Positions 25,915 to 34,688 of a stretch of 64,000 nt of DNA are shown in pieces. Position numbers and translations under genes: made by a program. Each line of letters begins with the position of its first letter. Positions within the stretch are counted from its first letter, which is position 1. This DNA comes from Tautonia plasticadhaerens (GTDB lineage: Bacteria; Planctomycetota; Planctomycetia; Isosphaerales; Isosphaeraceae), in the NCBI RefSeq assembly GCF_007752535.1, contig NZ_CP036426.1, positions 6,696,001 through 6,760,000 on the forward strand. The letters run 5' to 3'. A model generated the notes under the pieces. That model saw only the letters and a program-made list of their open reading frames with translations, was not told the DNA's origin and did not search any database.

Positions 25915-26457
25915 ATGCCGCCGCAACAGGTCCAAGTCTTCGAGAGCCGGATGATCGTTCGAGGGCCGGACGAGATCAAGGGCCAGGTCGGATCGCTCGC
26001 ATTCATCTACACCAAGTACCCCGACCCGGGCGGCAACCGCTGGTTCGTCCGGCCCGGGTACGTCGGCCACGAGCAGATGACCAACTCGGCTGGGATGCTC
26101 CAGGCGTTCTTCGGCCCCGAAGCCGAGGAAATGTACCAGAAGGTCGTGACGATCGGCGATATCTTCGCCCCTGATGAACGGTGCCAGTATTCCCCGACCG
26201 GGGCGAAGCGTGAGAACTGGGACTGGTACACAATCCGGCAGTTAGCCAAACGGGAGAACCTCTTCGGTAGGGCCGGCACGCTCTGCGGCCGCCAGGTGGT
26301 CATGCTCTGGGGCAACCCACCGGGTTGGGAGGCGATGCTGGTCGAGGTGCTCGGCTATCTTGGGATCGGCCCTGAGAGCGAGGCGGTCGTCGTCGTCGGC
26401 AACTCGGCCCAGTACCAGGCCAGGGACTTCTTTGCGACCAACCCCCGAGGAGAATGA
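25915..26457 (+). CDS. hypothetical protein, 180 aa
   Basis: ATG at 25915 follows GGAGG and GGAG just upstream. Soluble protein with strands and aromatic residues (FESRMIVRGPDEIKG, NRWFVRPGYVGHEQM, MLQAFFGPEAEEMYQKVV). No recognised domain. Confidence 0.6.
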   Translation: MPPQQVQVFESRMIVRGPDEIKGQVGSLAFIYTKYPDPGGNRWFVRPGYVGHEQMTNSAGMLQAFFGPEAEEMYQKVVTIGDIFAPDERCQYSPTGAKRENWDWYTIRQLAKRENLFGRAGTLCGRQVVMLWGNPPGWEAMLVEVLGYLGIGPESEAVVVVGNSAQYQARDFFATNPRGE

Positions 26458-26460
26458 CCC

Positions 26461-26730
26461 ATGGCGATAGCCGAGTCGGATCAGGGTCACGAGCCCACGA
26501 TCCTGCCGTTCACCGGCCCCCGCAATCGGCAGGAGGTGGTACGGGGCGACGAACTCCGGAGACGCATCAAGCGGGCCGGGCACGTCCTCGTCCGCTATCG
26601 GTCGGGGCCGAACTGGTTTGGCTACGCCGCCGTGACCAAGACAGAGGCGTTGCGGTGCCTGGACCAGTACCCTGCCGAGGCGCCCCACTACGTCGAGGGC
26701 CACCAGGACGGGATAGTCCTCGGTGCGTGA
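26461..26730 (+). CDS. hypothetical protein, 89 aa
   Basis: Starts 3 bases after the previous stop, so it is probably co-translated. Charged, alpha/beta-looking (NRQEVVRGDELRRRIKRAGH, VLVRYRSGPNWFGYAAVTK). Not recognised. Confidence 0.55.
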   Translation: MAIAESDQGHEPTILPFTGPRNRQEVVRGDELRRRIKRAGHVLVRYRSGPNWFGYAAVTKTEALRCLDQYPAEAPHYVEGHQDGIVLGA

Positions 26731-26759
26731 GATCAGATTCGGCCGGAGAAATTGATGCG

Positions 26760-27074
26760 ATGTGGGGTATGAACCGGAAGCTGATCGGGGCGGCACTGCT
26801 TGCCGTCGCCTGCCTGTCGCTCCTCGGGGCACGTCCGAAAGAGGGGCCCACCGGCCTCTTCGCCGGCCTGGAGGTCGGTCAGGCCGTCGGCGTCAAGGAC
26901 CTGGGCAACGTCTACGAGGTCACGGTGTTCGAGGGCGGTCACCCCGCCGGGTACGAGGTCACCGAGGTCGGGGCGGATCACCTGGGCGTCCGGGATCATG
27001 CCGGCGTCGTCGAACGCCGCATCCCGGTCACCTCGATCAAATCGGTGGCCTGGATGAGGGTCGGCGGGCGATGA
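26760..27074 (+). CDS. small exported protein, 104 aa
   Basis: The first 25 residues are a signal peptide (MNRKLIGAALLAVACLSLLG from the second Met). The mature part (VGVKDLGNVYEVTVFEG; GYEVTEVGADHLGVRDHAGV) looks like a small beta-barrel. Overlaps the next gene by 4 bases (ATGA). Function not known. Confidence 0.6.
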   Translation: MWGMNRKLIGAALLAVACLSLLGARPKEGPTGLFAGLEVGQAVGVKDLGNVYEVTVFEGGHPAGYEVTEVGADHLGVRDHAGVVERRIPVTSIKSVAWMRVGGR

Positions 27075-27898
27075 CCGAGTTGCCAGCTTCGCTGGGGTAC
27101 CCGATCGTCGCTGTTGGCGACCTGCACGGCCAGCGGCGGGAACTGGAGCGGCTGGTCGGGAGGCTGGAGGGCCTCGACGACTGGCCCCGCTGTGCCATGG
27201 TCTTCCTGGGCGACTTCGTGGACCGGGGGCCAGACGTTCGGGGGACGATCGACCTGGCCCTCGGACTGCTCCGACGACCGCCGGGGGGCTCGGCGGTGAT
27301 GGGCAACCACGACCTGGCGCTCGTACGTGCCGCCCGGCTGGACGACGGCCCGCCCTCGCCCTACTGGGTCGAACGGTACCGGACCAATTACGACTGCCAC
27401 GAGACGTTCGAGGGCTACCTCGGTCGGGCGGCGATGGCCTGGGGAGCCGCCTGGACCAAGGACCTCGGGGCGCTCCGCTCGGCGATGCCCGAGGACCACC
27501 GCCGGTTCCTGGGCTCGCTGCCCTGGGTGGTCGAGGCGCCGGGGCACCTGTTCCTGCATTGCGGCCTGTCGCCCGAGTTGGGGGCGAGCCCAGGGCAGCA
27601 GGTCGATGCCCTCCACGGCAGGCAATGGGACCGGGCGTTGCTGAGGCCGATCCCGGGTACGACGACCGAGAAGCTCTGGGAGCCGGAGTACCCGGTCTGG
27701 CTGGGGGCCGACCGGGGCCTGGCCGAGGCGCCCCTGCCGCATCCGGGCAAGGTCCAGGTCAGCGGGCACGTCCGGGTACGCAGGCCGGATGCCAACGCCG
27801 TCCGCATCCGACTCGATACCAGCGGGGGGGCCGGAAAGCTGACCGCCTGCCTTCTCCGATCTGCGACGGCCGAGCCGGCGTTCTTCAGCAGCCGGTAA
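27071..27898 (+). CDS. metallophosphoesterase (serine/threonine protein phosphatase-like), 275 aa
   Basis: Contains the calcineurin-like motifs: VAVGDLHGQ (14-22), VFLGDFVDRGPD, VMGNHDLALV, and LFLHCGLSPEL. These are the metal-binding Asp/His residues of PPP-type phosphatases and bis(5'-nucleosyl)-tetraphosphatases. Likely dephosphorylates proteins or nucleotides in the cytoplasm. ATG overlaps the upstream stop. It ends the run before the HNH gene. Confidence 0.88.
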   Translation: MTELPASLGYPIVAVGDLHGQRRELERLVGRLEGLDDWPRCAMVFLGDFVDRGPDVRGTIDLALGLLRRPPGGSAVMGNHDLALVRAARLDDGPPSPYWVERYRTNYDCHETFEGYLGRAAMAWGAAWTKDLGALRSAMPEDHRRFLGSLPWVVEAPGHLFLHCGLSPELGASPGQQVDALHGRQWDRALLRPIPGTTTEKLWEPEYPVWLGADRGLAEAPLPHPGKVQVSGHVRVRRPDANAVRIRLDTSGGAGKLTACLLRSATAEPAFFSSR

Positions 27899-27945
27899 TC
27901 GAACGAGTCGCCCGGAAAATCGGTCCGTACCCCCTACATAGGGGC

Positions 27946-28494
27946 ATGGACAATCAATATCGACTCATCGAAGGATTCCCGGGCTACCGTGTCAGTCGGG
28001 ATGGCGTGGTTGAATCATGCTGGTTGAAGGCCGGGAATCGCTCACGGTTGACCGAGACCTGGAGGCCGCTGAAGCCGATCAGGAAGCACTGGGGGCACCT
28101 CACCGTCAACCTCCACCGTGATGGCATCAAACGCCCCTACTACATCCACCGCCTCGTCCTGGAGGCGTTCGTCGGCCCCCAGCCTCCGGGCATGCTCTGC
28201 TGCCACTGGGACGGCAATCCCGCAAATAACAACATCGACAACCTGCGATGGGACACGCCGAAGGCCAACGGCGCGGACACCATCCGGCATGGGAGGCGGA
28301 AGTTCGGGGAGCAAGCGGGGTCGAAGCTCAAGGAGGCCGAGGTCCTGGAGGTTCGCAGGCTGTTCGCCGAGGGCGTCTCGATGACGAAGCTCGGAGCAAG
28401 TTTCGGCGTCAGCCAACCCATGATCTCGTACATCGTCAAGGGATTGGCCTGGAGGCACCTCCTGCCGGACTTCGACCCGATGAACCCGATCTGA
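27946..28494 (+). CDS. HNH endonuclease with NUMOD4-type start, 182 aa
   Basis: The N-terminus (RLIEGFPGYRVSRDGVVESC) is NUMOD4-like. The HNH core is IHRLVLEAFVGPQPPGM, CCHWDGNPANNNIDNLRWDT (His/Asn residues of the ββα-metal site). The C-terminus has an intron-encoded-nuclease-type HTH (KLKEAEVLEVRRLFAEGVSM, KLGASFGVSQPMISYI). This is the layout of free-standing homing endonucleases. It may have inserted next to the phosphatase gene. Confidence 0.85.
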   Translation: MDNQYRLIEGFPGYRVSRDGVVESCWLKAGNRSRLTETWRPLKPIRKHWGHLTVNLHRDGIKRPYYIHRLVLEAFVGPQPPGMLCCHWDGNPANNNIDNLRWDTPKANGADTIRHGRRKFGEQAGSKLKEAEVLEVRRLFAEGVSMTKLGASFGVSQPMISYIVKGLAWRHLLPDFDPMNPI

Positions 28495-28529
28495 GCCGTA
28501 ACAGGTGCCCGCAGCAGCTTCCTGCCCCC

Positions 28530-29273
28530 TTATGACCGCTTGCGGGCCCTCGGGAACGGCAGCAGCATGCCCGCCTGCTCCCGGTATGCCTCATAGCTTT
28601 CCCCATGGAACCCGGCCAAATCCCGCTCCTCGAACCGCAGGGCGATGAGGATGTACGCGGTCGTCGACCCGGCGAACAGCAGGTGCCCGACGGTCATCTC
28701 CGGGGTCGCCCAGAAGGCCAGCAGGAAGCCCGTCATGAGCGGGTGACGGACGTAGCGATAGGGGCCGGGCGTCTTGAATGCGATCGGGGTGTACGGCCGA
28801 CCGGTGACGTGGAGGTAGACCTGACGCAGCCCGAACAGGTCGAAGTGGTCGATCAGGAAGGTAGAAACGAGCACCAGCGCCCAGCCGGCCCAGAAGATCG
28901 CACCCATCAGCCATCGGCCGACCGGATTGTCGACGTGCCAGACGACGATCGGGATCGGCCGCCATTGCCAGAAGAGGAGGCCCAGCAGCAGGCTACTCGT
29001 GAGGACATAGGTGCTCCGCTCGACCGACGGCGGGACGAACCGGGTCCACCGCCGCTTGAACCACGGCCGGGCCATCACGCTATGCGGGACGGCGAAGAGG
29101 CCGAGCAGCAGGAGGTCGACGGGCACCGCTACGCCCAGCGGGCTCCTCGGCCCCCCCGCATCGACCGACCTCGGGACGAGGAAATCGCCGACGAAGCCGA
29201 CCGCGTACAACAACGAGGCGAGGAAGGCGAGATAGCTCGCCACGCCGTAGGCCAGGGCCAGGATTCTGCTCAT
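28530..29273 (-). CDS. methanethiol S-methyltransferase-like (MddA/NnrU family) membrane protein, 247 aa
   Basis: The ATG at 29273 is fixed by overlap with the upstream gene (ATGA). At least five hydrophobic helices (for example GVASYLAFLASLLYAVGFVG, VDLLLLGLFAVPHSVMARPW). The C-terminal ICMT-like core is PYRYVRHPLMTGFLLAFWAT, with RHP and the ending FEERDLAGFHGESYEAYREQ, which binds AdoMet. MddA methylates methanethiol to dimethyl sulfide in bacteria; NnrU and isoprenylcysteine methyltransferases share the fold. Substrate is not settled by sequence. Confidence 0.7.
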   Translation of the reverse strand: MSRILALAYGVASYLAFLASLLYAVGFVGDFLVPRSVDAGGPRSPLGVAVPVDLLLLGLFAVPHSVMARPWFKRRWTRFVPPSVERSTYVLTSSLLLGLLFWQWRPIPIVVWHVDNPVGRWLMGAIFWAGWALVLVSTFLIDHFDLFGLRQVYLHVTGRPYTPIAFKTPGPYRYVRHPLMTGFLLAFWATPEMTVGHLLFAGSTTAYILIALRFEERDLAGFHGESYEAYREQAGMLLPFPRARKRS

Positions 29274-29890
29274 CGCCGCACGAAGACCCCGTAGGTGAAC
29301 GCCTGCTGGAAGCCCCAGGGGGTCGTGTGCGTCTCCCCGGCACCCCCGACGAGCGAGAAGCCATTGCCGAACTCCGAGGCCAGCGACCCCGGGTTGTAGC
29401 GGCAGACATCGAGGTCGCTGCACCGCCTCGGGCCCTCGTCGGCGAAGGTGGCGACGATGAGATGCCCCCCGGCGGGGACCGTTCGACGCGCCAACTCGAC
29501 ATACCTCGCCCGATCCGCCGCCTCGGTCAGGAAGTGGAACACGGCCCGGTCATGCCAGATGTCGAAGGTGCCGATGTCCCCGGCCTCGGTCACGTCGGCC
29601 TCGATCCAGCGGACGGCCCCCGAACGGCGCCCCAGACGCGCCCTCGCCGTCTCCAGGGCCGTCCCGGAGATGTCGAGCACGGCGACCGTCTCGAAGCCGA
29701 GGTCGAGGAGCCGATCGATCAAGACCGAGGCCCCGCCTCCCACGTCGATGATCCGCCCTCGTGCATCGGAAGCGACGGACCGGATGAGTTCGAGCGAGCG
29801 GGTGGGTTCACTCTGGTACCAGCTAACCCCCGTCTGGCCCCTGGTCGAATAGACCTGCTCCCAATGCTCCTTGCGGCCCTGTTGGGTCAT
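29270..29890 (-). CDS. class I SAM-dependent methyltransferase, 206 aa
   Basis: Motif I IIDVGGGASVLIDRLLDLG binds AdoMet; later motifs are VAVLDISGTALETARARLG and WIEADVTEAGDIGTFDIWHD. The N-terminus (EHWEQVYSTRGQTGVSWYQ) is typical of small-molecule methylases of this group. Overlaps the MddA-like gene by 4 bases, so they are likely co-expressed; a joint sulfur or thiol methylation is possible but not shown. Confidence 0.8.
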   Translation of the reverse strand: MTQQGRKEHWEQVYSTRGQTGVSWYQSEPTRSLELIRSVASDARGRIIDVGGGASVLIDRLLDLGFETVAVLDISGTALETARARLGRRSGAVRWIEADVTEAGDIGTFDIWHDRAVFHFLTEAADRARYVELARRTVPAGGHLIVATFADEGPRRCSDLDVCRYNPGSLASEFGNGFSLVGGAGETHTTPWGFQQAFTYGVFVRR

Positions 29891-30770
29891 GGCGATTGTC
29901 CACCAGGGGAGATCGTGGTGATCGTGCCCGTCGTTCCTTCGTGCCCGTGTCTAACGCCGAGTTGCGTCCCGTCCCCGCCCTGCGTGCCGCCGCCAGCGGG
30001 GTCTCCAGCATCCCCCGGAGGCCCTGCCACTCCGGCGCGTCGAACTCGTCGAGGCCGAGCCGGATCGTCCGGGCATCGTCCCGGGGCCGGAAGGTGCGGA
30101 ACATCCGGTCCCACCAGGGGAGGACCGAGCCGTAGTTGGAGTCCGTCTCCGGCCGCCACCGGCTGTGATGGACCCGATGCATGGCCGGGGTGACGACGAG
30201 GGCCATCAGCCCCCGGTCGACCCACCGGGGCAGCCCCACGTTCGCGTGGTGGAAGAGGACGATCGGGGCGAAGAACGCCTCGTAGGCGGCCACCTGCCAG
30301 AGAGCCATCCCGATGATCGGCAGGAGGACGAGGCGGGCCAGGGCCGACAGGAGCACCTCGCCCATGTGGAAGCGGATGCCCGTGGTCGCGTCCATCTCGG
30401 CATCGCTGTGGTGCATCCGGTGGAACCGCCAGAGCAGCGGGACGGCGTGATTGGCCCGGTGCCAGAGGTACATCCAGAGGTCGAGGAGCACGAGGGCCAG
30501 CAGCGTCTCGGCCCAGGACGGCCAGGCGAGCCGCCGGAGCAGCCCGAGCCCCCGGGCCTCGGCCCACCGCTCGGCCATCAGGAACAGCCCGGCGAAGATC
30601 ACGGCGCCCAAGGCGGCATTGGCGAGCCCGAAGGACAGGTTCCTGCCGTCATGCCGCAGCCGATCCCTGAAACCACCTCGGAATTGCGAGTAGAAGGGCA
30701 CGAGGCCCTCGGCCACCCACAGGAGGGCCAGGGCCGAGGGAGCGAGGATCAACTTGTATTCGGCGATCAT
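29823..30770 (-). CDS. sterol desaturase/fatty-acid hydroxylase family membrane protein, 315 aa
   Basis: Three-histidine motifs: LWHRANH, FHRMHHSDAEMD and MHRVHHSRWRPETDSNYG. Hydrophobic helices occupy residues 5-100. The family uses a di-iron centre to hydroxylate or desaturate lipids. The start at 30770 (MIAEYKLILAPSALALLW) gives a family-like N-terminus; the 60-residue tail at the C-terminus is disordered and overlaps the methyltransferase start by 68 bases. Confidence 0.85.
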   Translation of the reverse strand: MIAEYKLILAPSALALLWVAEGLVPFYSQFRGGFRDRLRHDGRNLSFGLANAALGAVIFAGLFLMAERWAEARGLGLLRRLAWPSWAETLLALVLLDLWMYLWHRANHAVPLLWRFHRMHHSDAEMDATTGIRFHMGEVLLSALARLVLLPIIGMALWQVAAYEAFFAPIVLFHHANVGLPRWVDRGLMALVVTPAMHRVHHSRWRPETDSNYGSVLPWWDRMFRTFRPRDDARTIRLGLDEFDAPEWQGLRGMLETPLAAARRAGTGRNSALDTGTKERRARSPRSPLVDNRHDPTGPQGALGAGLFDQGPDGG

Positions 30771-30834
30771 CTCGAACTTGCCCCAGGCAGCCGGGGGATC
30801 GTCGTCCGGGCCCCGCCGTGAAGGCAGCCACGGT

Positions 30835-31404
30835 TTACCTGCCCGGCCGGTAGTCGGGCGGGGGTGCCGGTTCGCAGCCCGAGAGAATCCGCTCGCCCGA
30901 GGGGCCGAAGGTCGGACTCGGGGGCGGTAAGGGCGGGGCACTCTTGACCGAGGCGAAGGCAAGTGCCGCCCCGAGCAGGGCGGCGGTGACGCCCCCCGCC
31001 CAGGGACGACGGGCGGCCTCGGACCGCTCGGAGAGGGCACCGATGGCGAGCACCCCGGTCAGCACGAGATATCCGGCGAGGCTCTGGTCCGGTGCGTGCC
31101 CGAGCCCAAGTACCCCCGGCGGGCAGTCGAGGACCCCCGAGCGGTCGAGGTAGACGTGGAAGGCGGCCAGGCCCAGGCCGGCGACCGCCAGCGGCAGGGC
31201 CAGCAGGCCCAGGGCCCCGGCCCGGACGGGGGGCCTGGCCACGAGCCCGACGCCGAGCACCCCCACCACGCCCATGACGAACGTCCGCTCGTAGAGGCAG
31301 AGCGGGCATGCCTTGAGGCCCAGCCCGACGCTCAGGTAGAGCGAGCCCACGAGCATCGAGGCGGCGATTGCGAGGGCGAGGCCCTCCCGGATGTTGGTCT
31401 TCAT
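30835..31404 (-). CDS. DsbB-like disulfide-bond membrane protein, 189 aa
   Basis: Start at 31404 (MKTNIREGLAL) removes an unlikely Pro-rich extension. Four hydrophobic segments, with C33-PL-C36 in KACPLCLYERTF after the first, as in DsbB; a single Cys in LDCPPGVLGLGHAPD stands where DsbB has a second pair. It would reoxidise a periplasmic thiol oxidoreductase using quinone. The partner DsbA is not in the window. The missing second Cys weakens the call. Confidence 0.65.
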   Translation of the reverse strand: MKTNIREGLALAIAASMLVGSLYLSVGLGLKACPLCLYERTFVMGVVGVLGVGLVARPPVRAGALGLLALPLAVAGLGLAAFHVYLDRSGVLDCPPGVLGLGHAPDQSLAGYLVLTGVLAIGALSERSEAARRPWAGGVTAALLGAALAFASVKSAPPLPPPSPTFGPSGERILSGCEPAPPPDYRPGR

Positions 31405-31539
31405 CCCGATCCGTCCCGGGCGCCGGCGGGGCTCCGACTGCTCGCCCCGGGCGGGGGGCGGCACGACGAGGCCCATGATGGACGATGCCCGCCGGGCGGG
31501 GCCACCGAACTTCTCGTGATCGCCCGCAAGCGGGCCATA

Positions 31540-31558
31540 AGCCCCGCTAATGGGGGCT
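31540..31558 (-). terminator. stem-loop after the LysR gene
   Basis: AGCCCC (31540-31545), loop GCTAAT, GGGGCT (31553-31558). A second hairpin GCCCG-CAAG-CGGGC lies at 31521-31534. The T-run is weak, so it may act with Rho. Confidence 0.4.
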
Positions 31559-32496
31559 CAACGCCGATCGGGATCGAGGGGGTGGGCCTTGAGGAAGTGC
31601 AGGAAGACGGAGGCGGCCGGCGAGAGCGGCCGACGGCCGTGGTGGATCACGTAGAGGTGGCGTGCGAGGTCTAGGCCCCGGACCCCGACCGCCCGCAACG
31701 CGCCCGAGTCGAGGTCCGGCTGCACGGCCGAGCGGGAGAGGAAGGCCACGCCGAGCCGGCGACGGACCGCATCCCGGATGGCCGAGTTGCTGCCCAGTTC
31801 GAGGGCGACGTTCATCCCGGCGAGCGAGGCACCGGCCCGCTCCAGGCCCGCCTCCAGGGCGCGGCGGGAGCCCGATCCCGGCTCCCGGATGACGAGCGGC
31901 TCGATGGCGAGCGCCTTGAGGGAGATCGCCTCCCGGGAGGCCCAGGCGTGCCCCGGGGGCACGATGAGCACCAGGAGGTCCGTGCCGATGGGCCGGGATT
32001 CGAGGGCGGGCGTCCCGGCCTCCTTGCCCACGAGCCCGAGCGTGGCCCGCCCCGCCACGACATCCCGGACGACCGAGCCGCTGTCGCCCGCCGAGGCCCG
32101 GACATGGACCCGGGGATACGCCTGCCGGAAGGAGGACAGCAGGGCCGGCAGGTAGCACTCGCCGGGGACCGAGCTTGCGGCGATCGGCAGGTCGCCCGAG
32201 ATGGGCGGCCGGTGGCCGCCGAGGTCCCTGCGGGCCTGCTCGTGGAGGTCGAGGATGCGGCGGGCGTAGTCATAGAGCCGGTGTCCCGCCTCGGTCAGGG
32301 CGATCCTGCCGGCCCGGCGGTCGAACAGCGAGACGCGCAGCCCTCGTTCGAGGAGGGCGATCCGCTGGCTGACGGCCGCCTGGGTGATGCCGAGGTCGAG
32401 CGCGGCGGCGGTGAAGCTGCCCCGCTCGGCGACCCTGGCGAACGTCCCGAGGTGCGGGAGTTCATCGGAGCCGGGGGTGGGCGGGGATTCGTCCAT
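31558..32496 (-). CDS. LysR family transcriptional regulator, 312 aa
   Basis: N-terminal wHTH: LGTFARVAERGSFTAAALDL, ITQAAVSQRIALLERGLRVS, LFDRRAGRIALTEAG. The C-terminal substrate-binding domain follows (ISGDLPIAASSVPGECYLPA, RATLGLVGKEAG, VAFLSRSAVQPDLDSGALR). It is of the CbbR/CysB-like length. It is separated from the DsbB-like gene by 153 bases and has no obvious divergent target. Confidence 0.9.
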   Translation of the reverse strand: MDESPPTPGSDELPHLGTFARVAERGSFTAAALDLGITQAAVSQRIALLERGLRVSLFDRRAGRIALTEAGHRLYDYARRILDLHEQARRDLGGHRPPISGDLPIAASSVPGECYLPALLSSFRQAYPRVHVRASAGDSGSVVRDVVAGRATLGLVGKEAGTPALESRPIGTDLLVLIVPPGHAWASREAISLKALAIEPLVIREPGSGSRRALEAGLERAGASLAGMNVALELGSNSAIRDAVRRRLGVAFLSRSAVQPDLDSGALRAVGVRGLDLARHLYVIHHGRRPLSPAASVFLHFLKAHPLDPDRR

Positions 32497-32690
32497 CGCT
32501 CACGGGGGCCATCGGGAGAAATGGTGCCGGCCGGGGAACGCCGTCCTTGATGATACCCGGGGATCGTCCGAGGTGCTGGTGGAAGGCCCCAAGGGGGGCT
32601 GAGGACGCGCCGGCCCGTGTCAGCCACGATCCGCCGCTCGCCGATCAGGGCCGGGCCGCCGTCCCTGGGCCTTGATCGGTCGGGGCCGGG

Positions 32691-34688
32691 CTAGGCGATC
32701 AACTCGGCGATCGTCTCCAGGTCCACAGGCTTCGTGAGGTGGTGATCCATCCCCGCCTCCTTCGCCCGCTGCCGGTCCTCGTCCTGGCCGTACCCCGTGA
32801 TGGCGATGATCCGAGTCTCCCGGAAGCCCTCCCGCCGCAACGCCCGCGCCACCTCAAACCCGTCCAGGAGGGGCAGGCCGATGTCCAGCAGGATGACATC
32901 CGGGCGGAAGGCGTGGGCGGCCTCGATGCCCCCGGGGCCGTCGTGGGCCACCTCGACCTCCCGACCCAGCAGCCGCAGGTGCCGCGCCAGCCCCCGGGCC
33001 AGGTCCCGGTTGTCCTCGACGATCAGTACCCGCCCGGCGGGCCGGTCGGCCGATCGCGCCCCCGGGGGCGATGGGGCGGCGGGCAGTCCCTCGGCGGCGG
33101 GCAGCCGCACGACGAACTCGCTGCCCCGGCCCGGCCCGGCGCTGCTGGCCGAGACGCTGCCCCCGTGAAGCTCCACCAGCTTCCGGACGAGCGTCAGGCC
33201 GATGCCCAGGCCCCCCTCCGACCGGTCCAGGGTGCGATCGGCCTGCACGAACAGGTCGAAGATGCGCGGCAGGACCTCCGGCGGGATGCCCATGCCGGTG
33301 TCCCGGACCCGGACGACGACCTGATCGCCGGCCCGCTCGGCGTCGAGCGTGATCTCCCCGCCCGAGGGGGTGTACTTGGCGGCGTTGGTCAGCAGGTTGA
33401 CCAGGACTTGCTCCAGCCGCACCGGGTCGGCCTCCAGCCACAGGGGCCCCCGAGGGGCCGGGCGCACGAGCCGGTGCTTGCGGTCCTCGATCAGGGGACG
33501 GAGCGCCTCGACGGCCTGGTCGATCACCGGGCCGGCGTCGATCAACTGCTTGCGGACCCGGACCAGCCCCCGGGTGATCCGGGACACGTCCAGCAGGTCG
33601 TCGAGCAGGTGGGCCAGCAGGGCGACCTGCCGCTCGACGACCTCCCTGGCCCAGGCGCCGTCGCCCTCGCCCCCCGGCTGGTCCAGCGCATCGACGGCCA
33701 GGCGGATGGCCGCCAGGGGGTTGCGAAGCTCGTGGGAGAGCATCGCCAGGAACTCGTCCTTGCGGCGGTCCTGCTCGCGTAACGCCTCCTCGGTCCGCTT
33801 CTGGTCGTCGATGTCGGTGCTGGTCCCGAACCACCGGACGACCTGGCCGCCGTCGTCCACCATCGGCAGGGCGCGGCCCAGGTGCCAGCGGTAGGCGCCG
33901 GTCCTGCTGTCCCGGAAGCGGTACTCGATCTCATACGGGGTGCCGGACCGCACGGCCTCCTGCCACGCCGCGCGGCTGCGTTCCACGTCGTCGGGGTGGA
34001 GGATCGGCAGCCAACTCTCGTCGCCCCCCCGGCCCGGCGGGGAGCCGGTGAACTCGTACCATCGCCGGTTGTAGTAGTCGGTGTAGCCGTCGGGAAGCGC
34101 CGTCCAGGCGATCTGGGGCATCGCGTCGGCCATCTGGCGGAAGCTGGCCTCGCTGACCCGCAGTTCCCGGGTTTGCTCCTCGACCCGCCGCTCCATCTCG
34201 TCATGGGCCCTCCGAAGCCCCTCCTCGGCCCGTTTCCGCTCGGCGACCTCCTCCTCCAGCCGCCGGTTGATGAGCCGCAGGTGCTCGGGGCTCGGCAGGG
34301 CGAGGGCCTGCGGCAGCAGCCGCCAGAGCAGGCCCGCCGTCCCGACCGACGCCAGGGCGGTGGCCGCCTTGACCAGGCCGTCCAGGCGGTAGAGCGGCTG
34401 CCAGAGGGCCCAGACCCCGAAGGCGTGGGTCATGCCGCAGAGGATGATGAAGAGGGCGAAGAGGAGGAACATCCAGTTGAAGGCCAGGTCCTTCCGGCGC
34501 CGGACGAAGACGACCAGGGCGACGGGGATGGAGAAGTAGGCCAGGGCGATGAGCAGGTCGGAGACGAGATGGGTCCAGATCACGTCGGCTTCGTAGTTCA
34601 TGCACTGGCGGCGGGGCGTGAAGACCTCGAAGAGGCCCGCCAGGGGCCCACCCCCGCCGTCGTCGTGCGTGTGGACGTGATCGGCCAT
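32691..34688 (-). CDS. ethylene-receptor-like hybrid histidine kinase, 665 aa
   Basis: ATG at 34688 follows GGAGG. Residues 40-120 form a three-helix membrane domain of the ethylene receptor (ETR1) type: SDLLIALAYFSIPVAL carries Asp44 and Tyr51, and FIILCGMTHAFGVW carries Cys84 and His88, the copper-binding pair. Coiled coil (140-175) and a PAS domain (180-295) follow, then HisKA with His319 (LSHELRNPLAAIRL), HATPase (LVNLLTNAAKYTPSGG, GLGIGLTLVRKLVELHGG) and a C-terminal receiver (VLIVEDNRDLARGLARHLRL, PDVILLDIGLPLLDG). Likely senses ethylene or another small ligand through copper. No response regulator gene is beside it, so output may be via the internal receiver. Confidence 0.85.
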   Translation of the reverse strand: MADHVHTHDDGGGGPLAGLFEVFTPRRQCMNYEADVIWTHLVSDLLIALAYFSIPVALVVFVRRRKDLAFNWMFLLFALFIILCGMTHAFGVWALWQPLYRLDGLVKAATALASVGTAGLLWRLLPQALALPSPEHLRLINRRLEEEVAERKRAEEGLRRAHDEMERRVEEQTRELRVSEASFRQMADAMPQIAWTALPDGYTDYYNRRWYEFTGSPPGRGGDESWLPILHPDDVERSRAAWQEAVRSGTPYEIEYRFRDSRTGAYRWHLGRALPMVDDGGQVVRWFGTSTDIDDQKRTEEALREQDRRKDEFLAMLSHELRNPLAAIRLAVDALDQPGGEGDGAWAREVVERQVALLAHLLDDLLDVSRITRGLVRVRKQLIDAGPVIDQAVEALRPLIEDRKHRLVRPAPRGPLWLEADPVRLEQVLVNLLTNAAKYTPSGGEITLDAERAGDQVVVRVRDTGMGIPPEVLPRIFDLFVQADRTLDRSEGGLGIGLTLVRKLVELHGGSVSASSAGPGRGSEFVVRLPAAEGLPAAPSPPGARSADRPAGRVLIVEDNRDLARGLARHLRLLGREVEVAHDGPGGIEAAHAFRPDVILLDIGLPLLDGFEVARALRREGFRETRIIAITGYGQDEDRQRAKEAGMDHHLTKPVDLETIAELIA

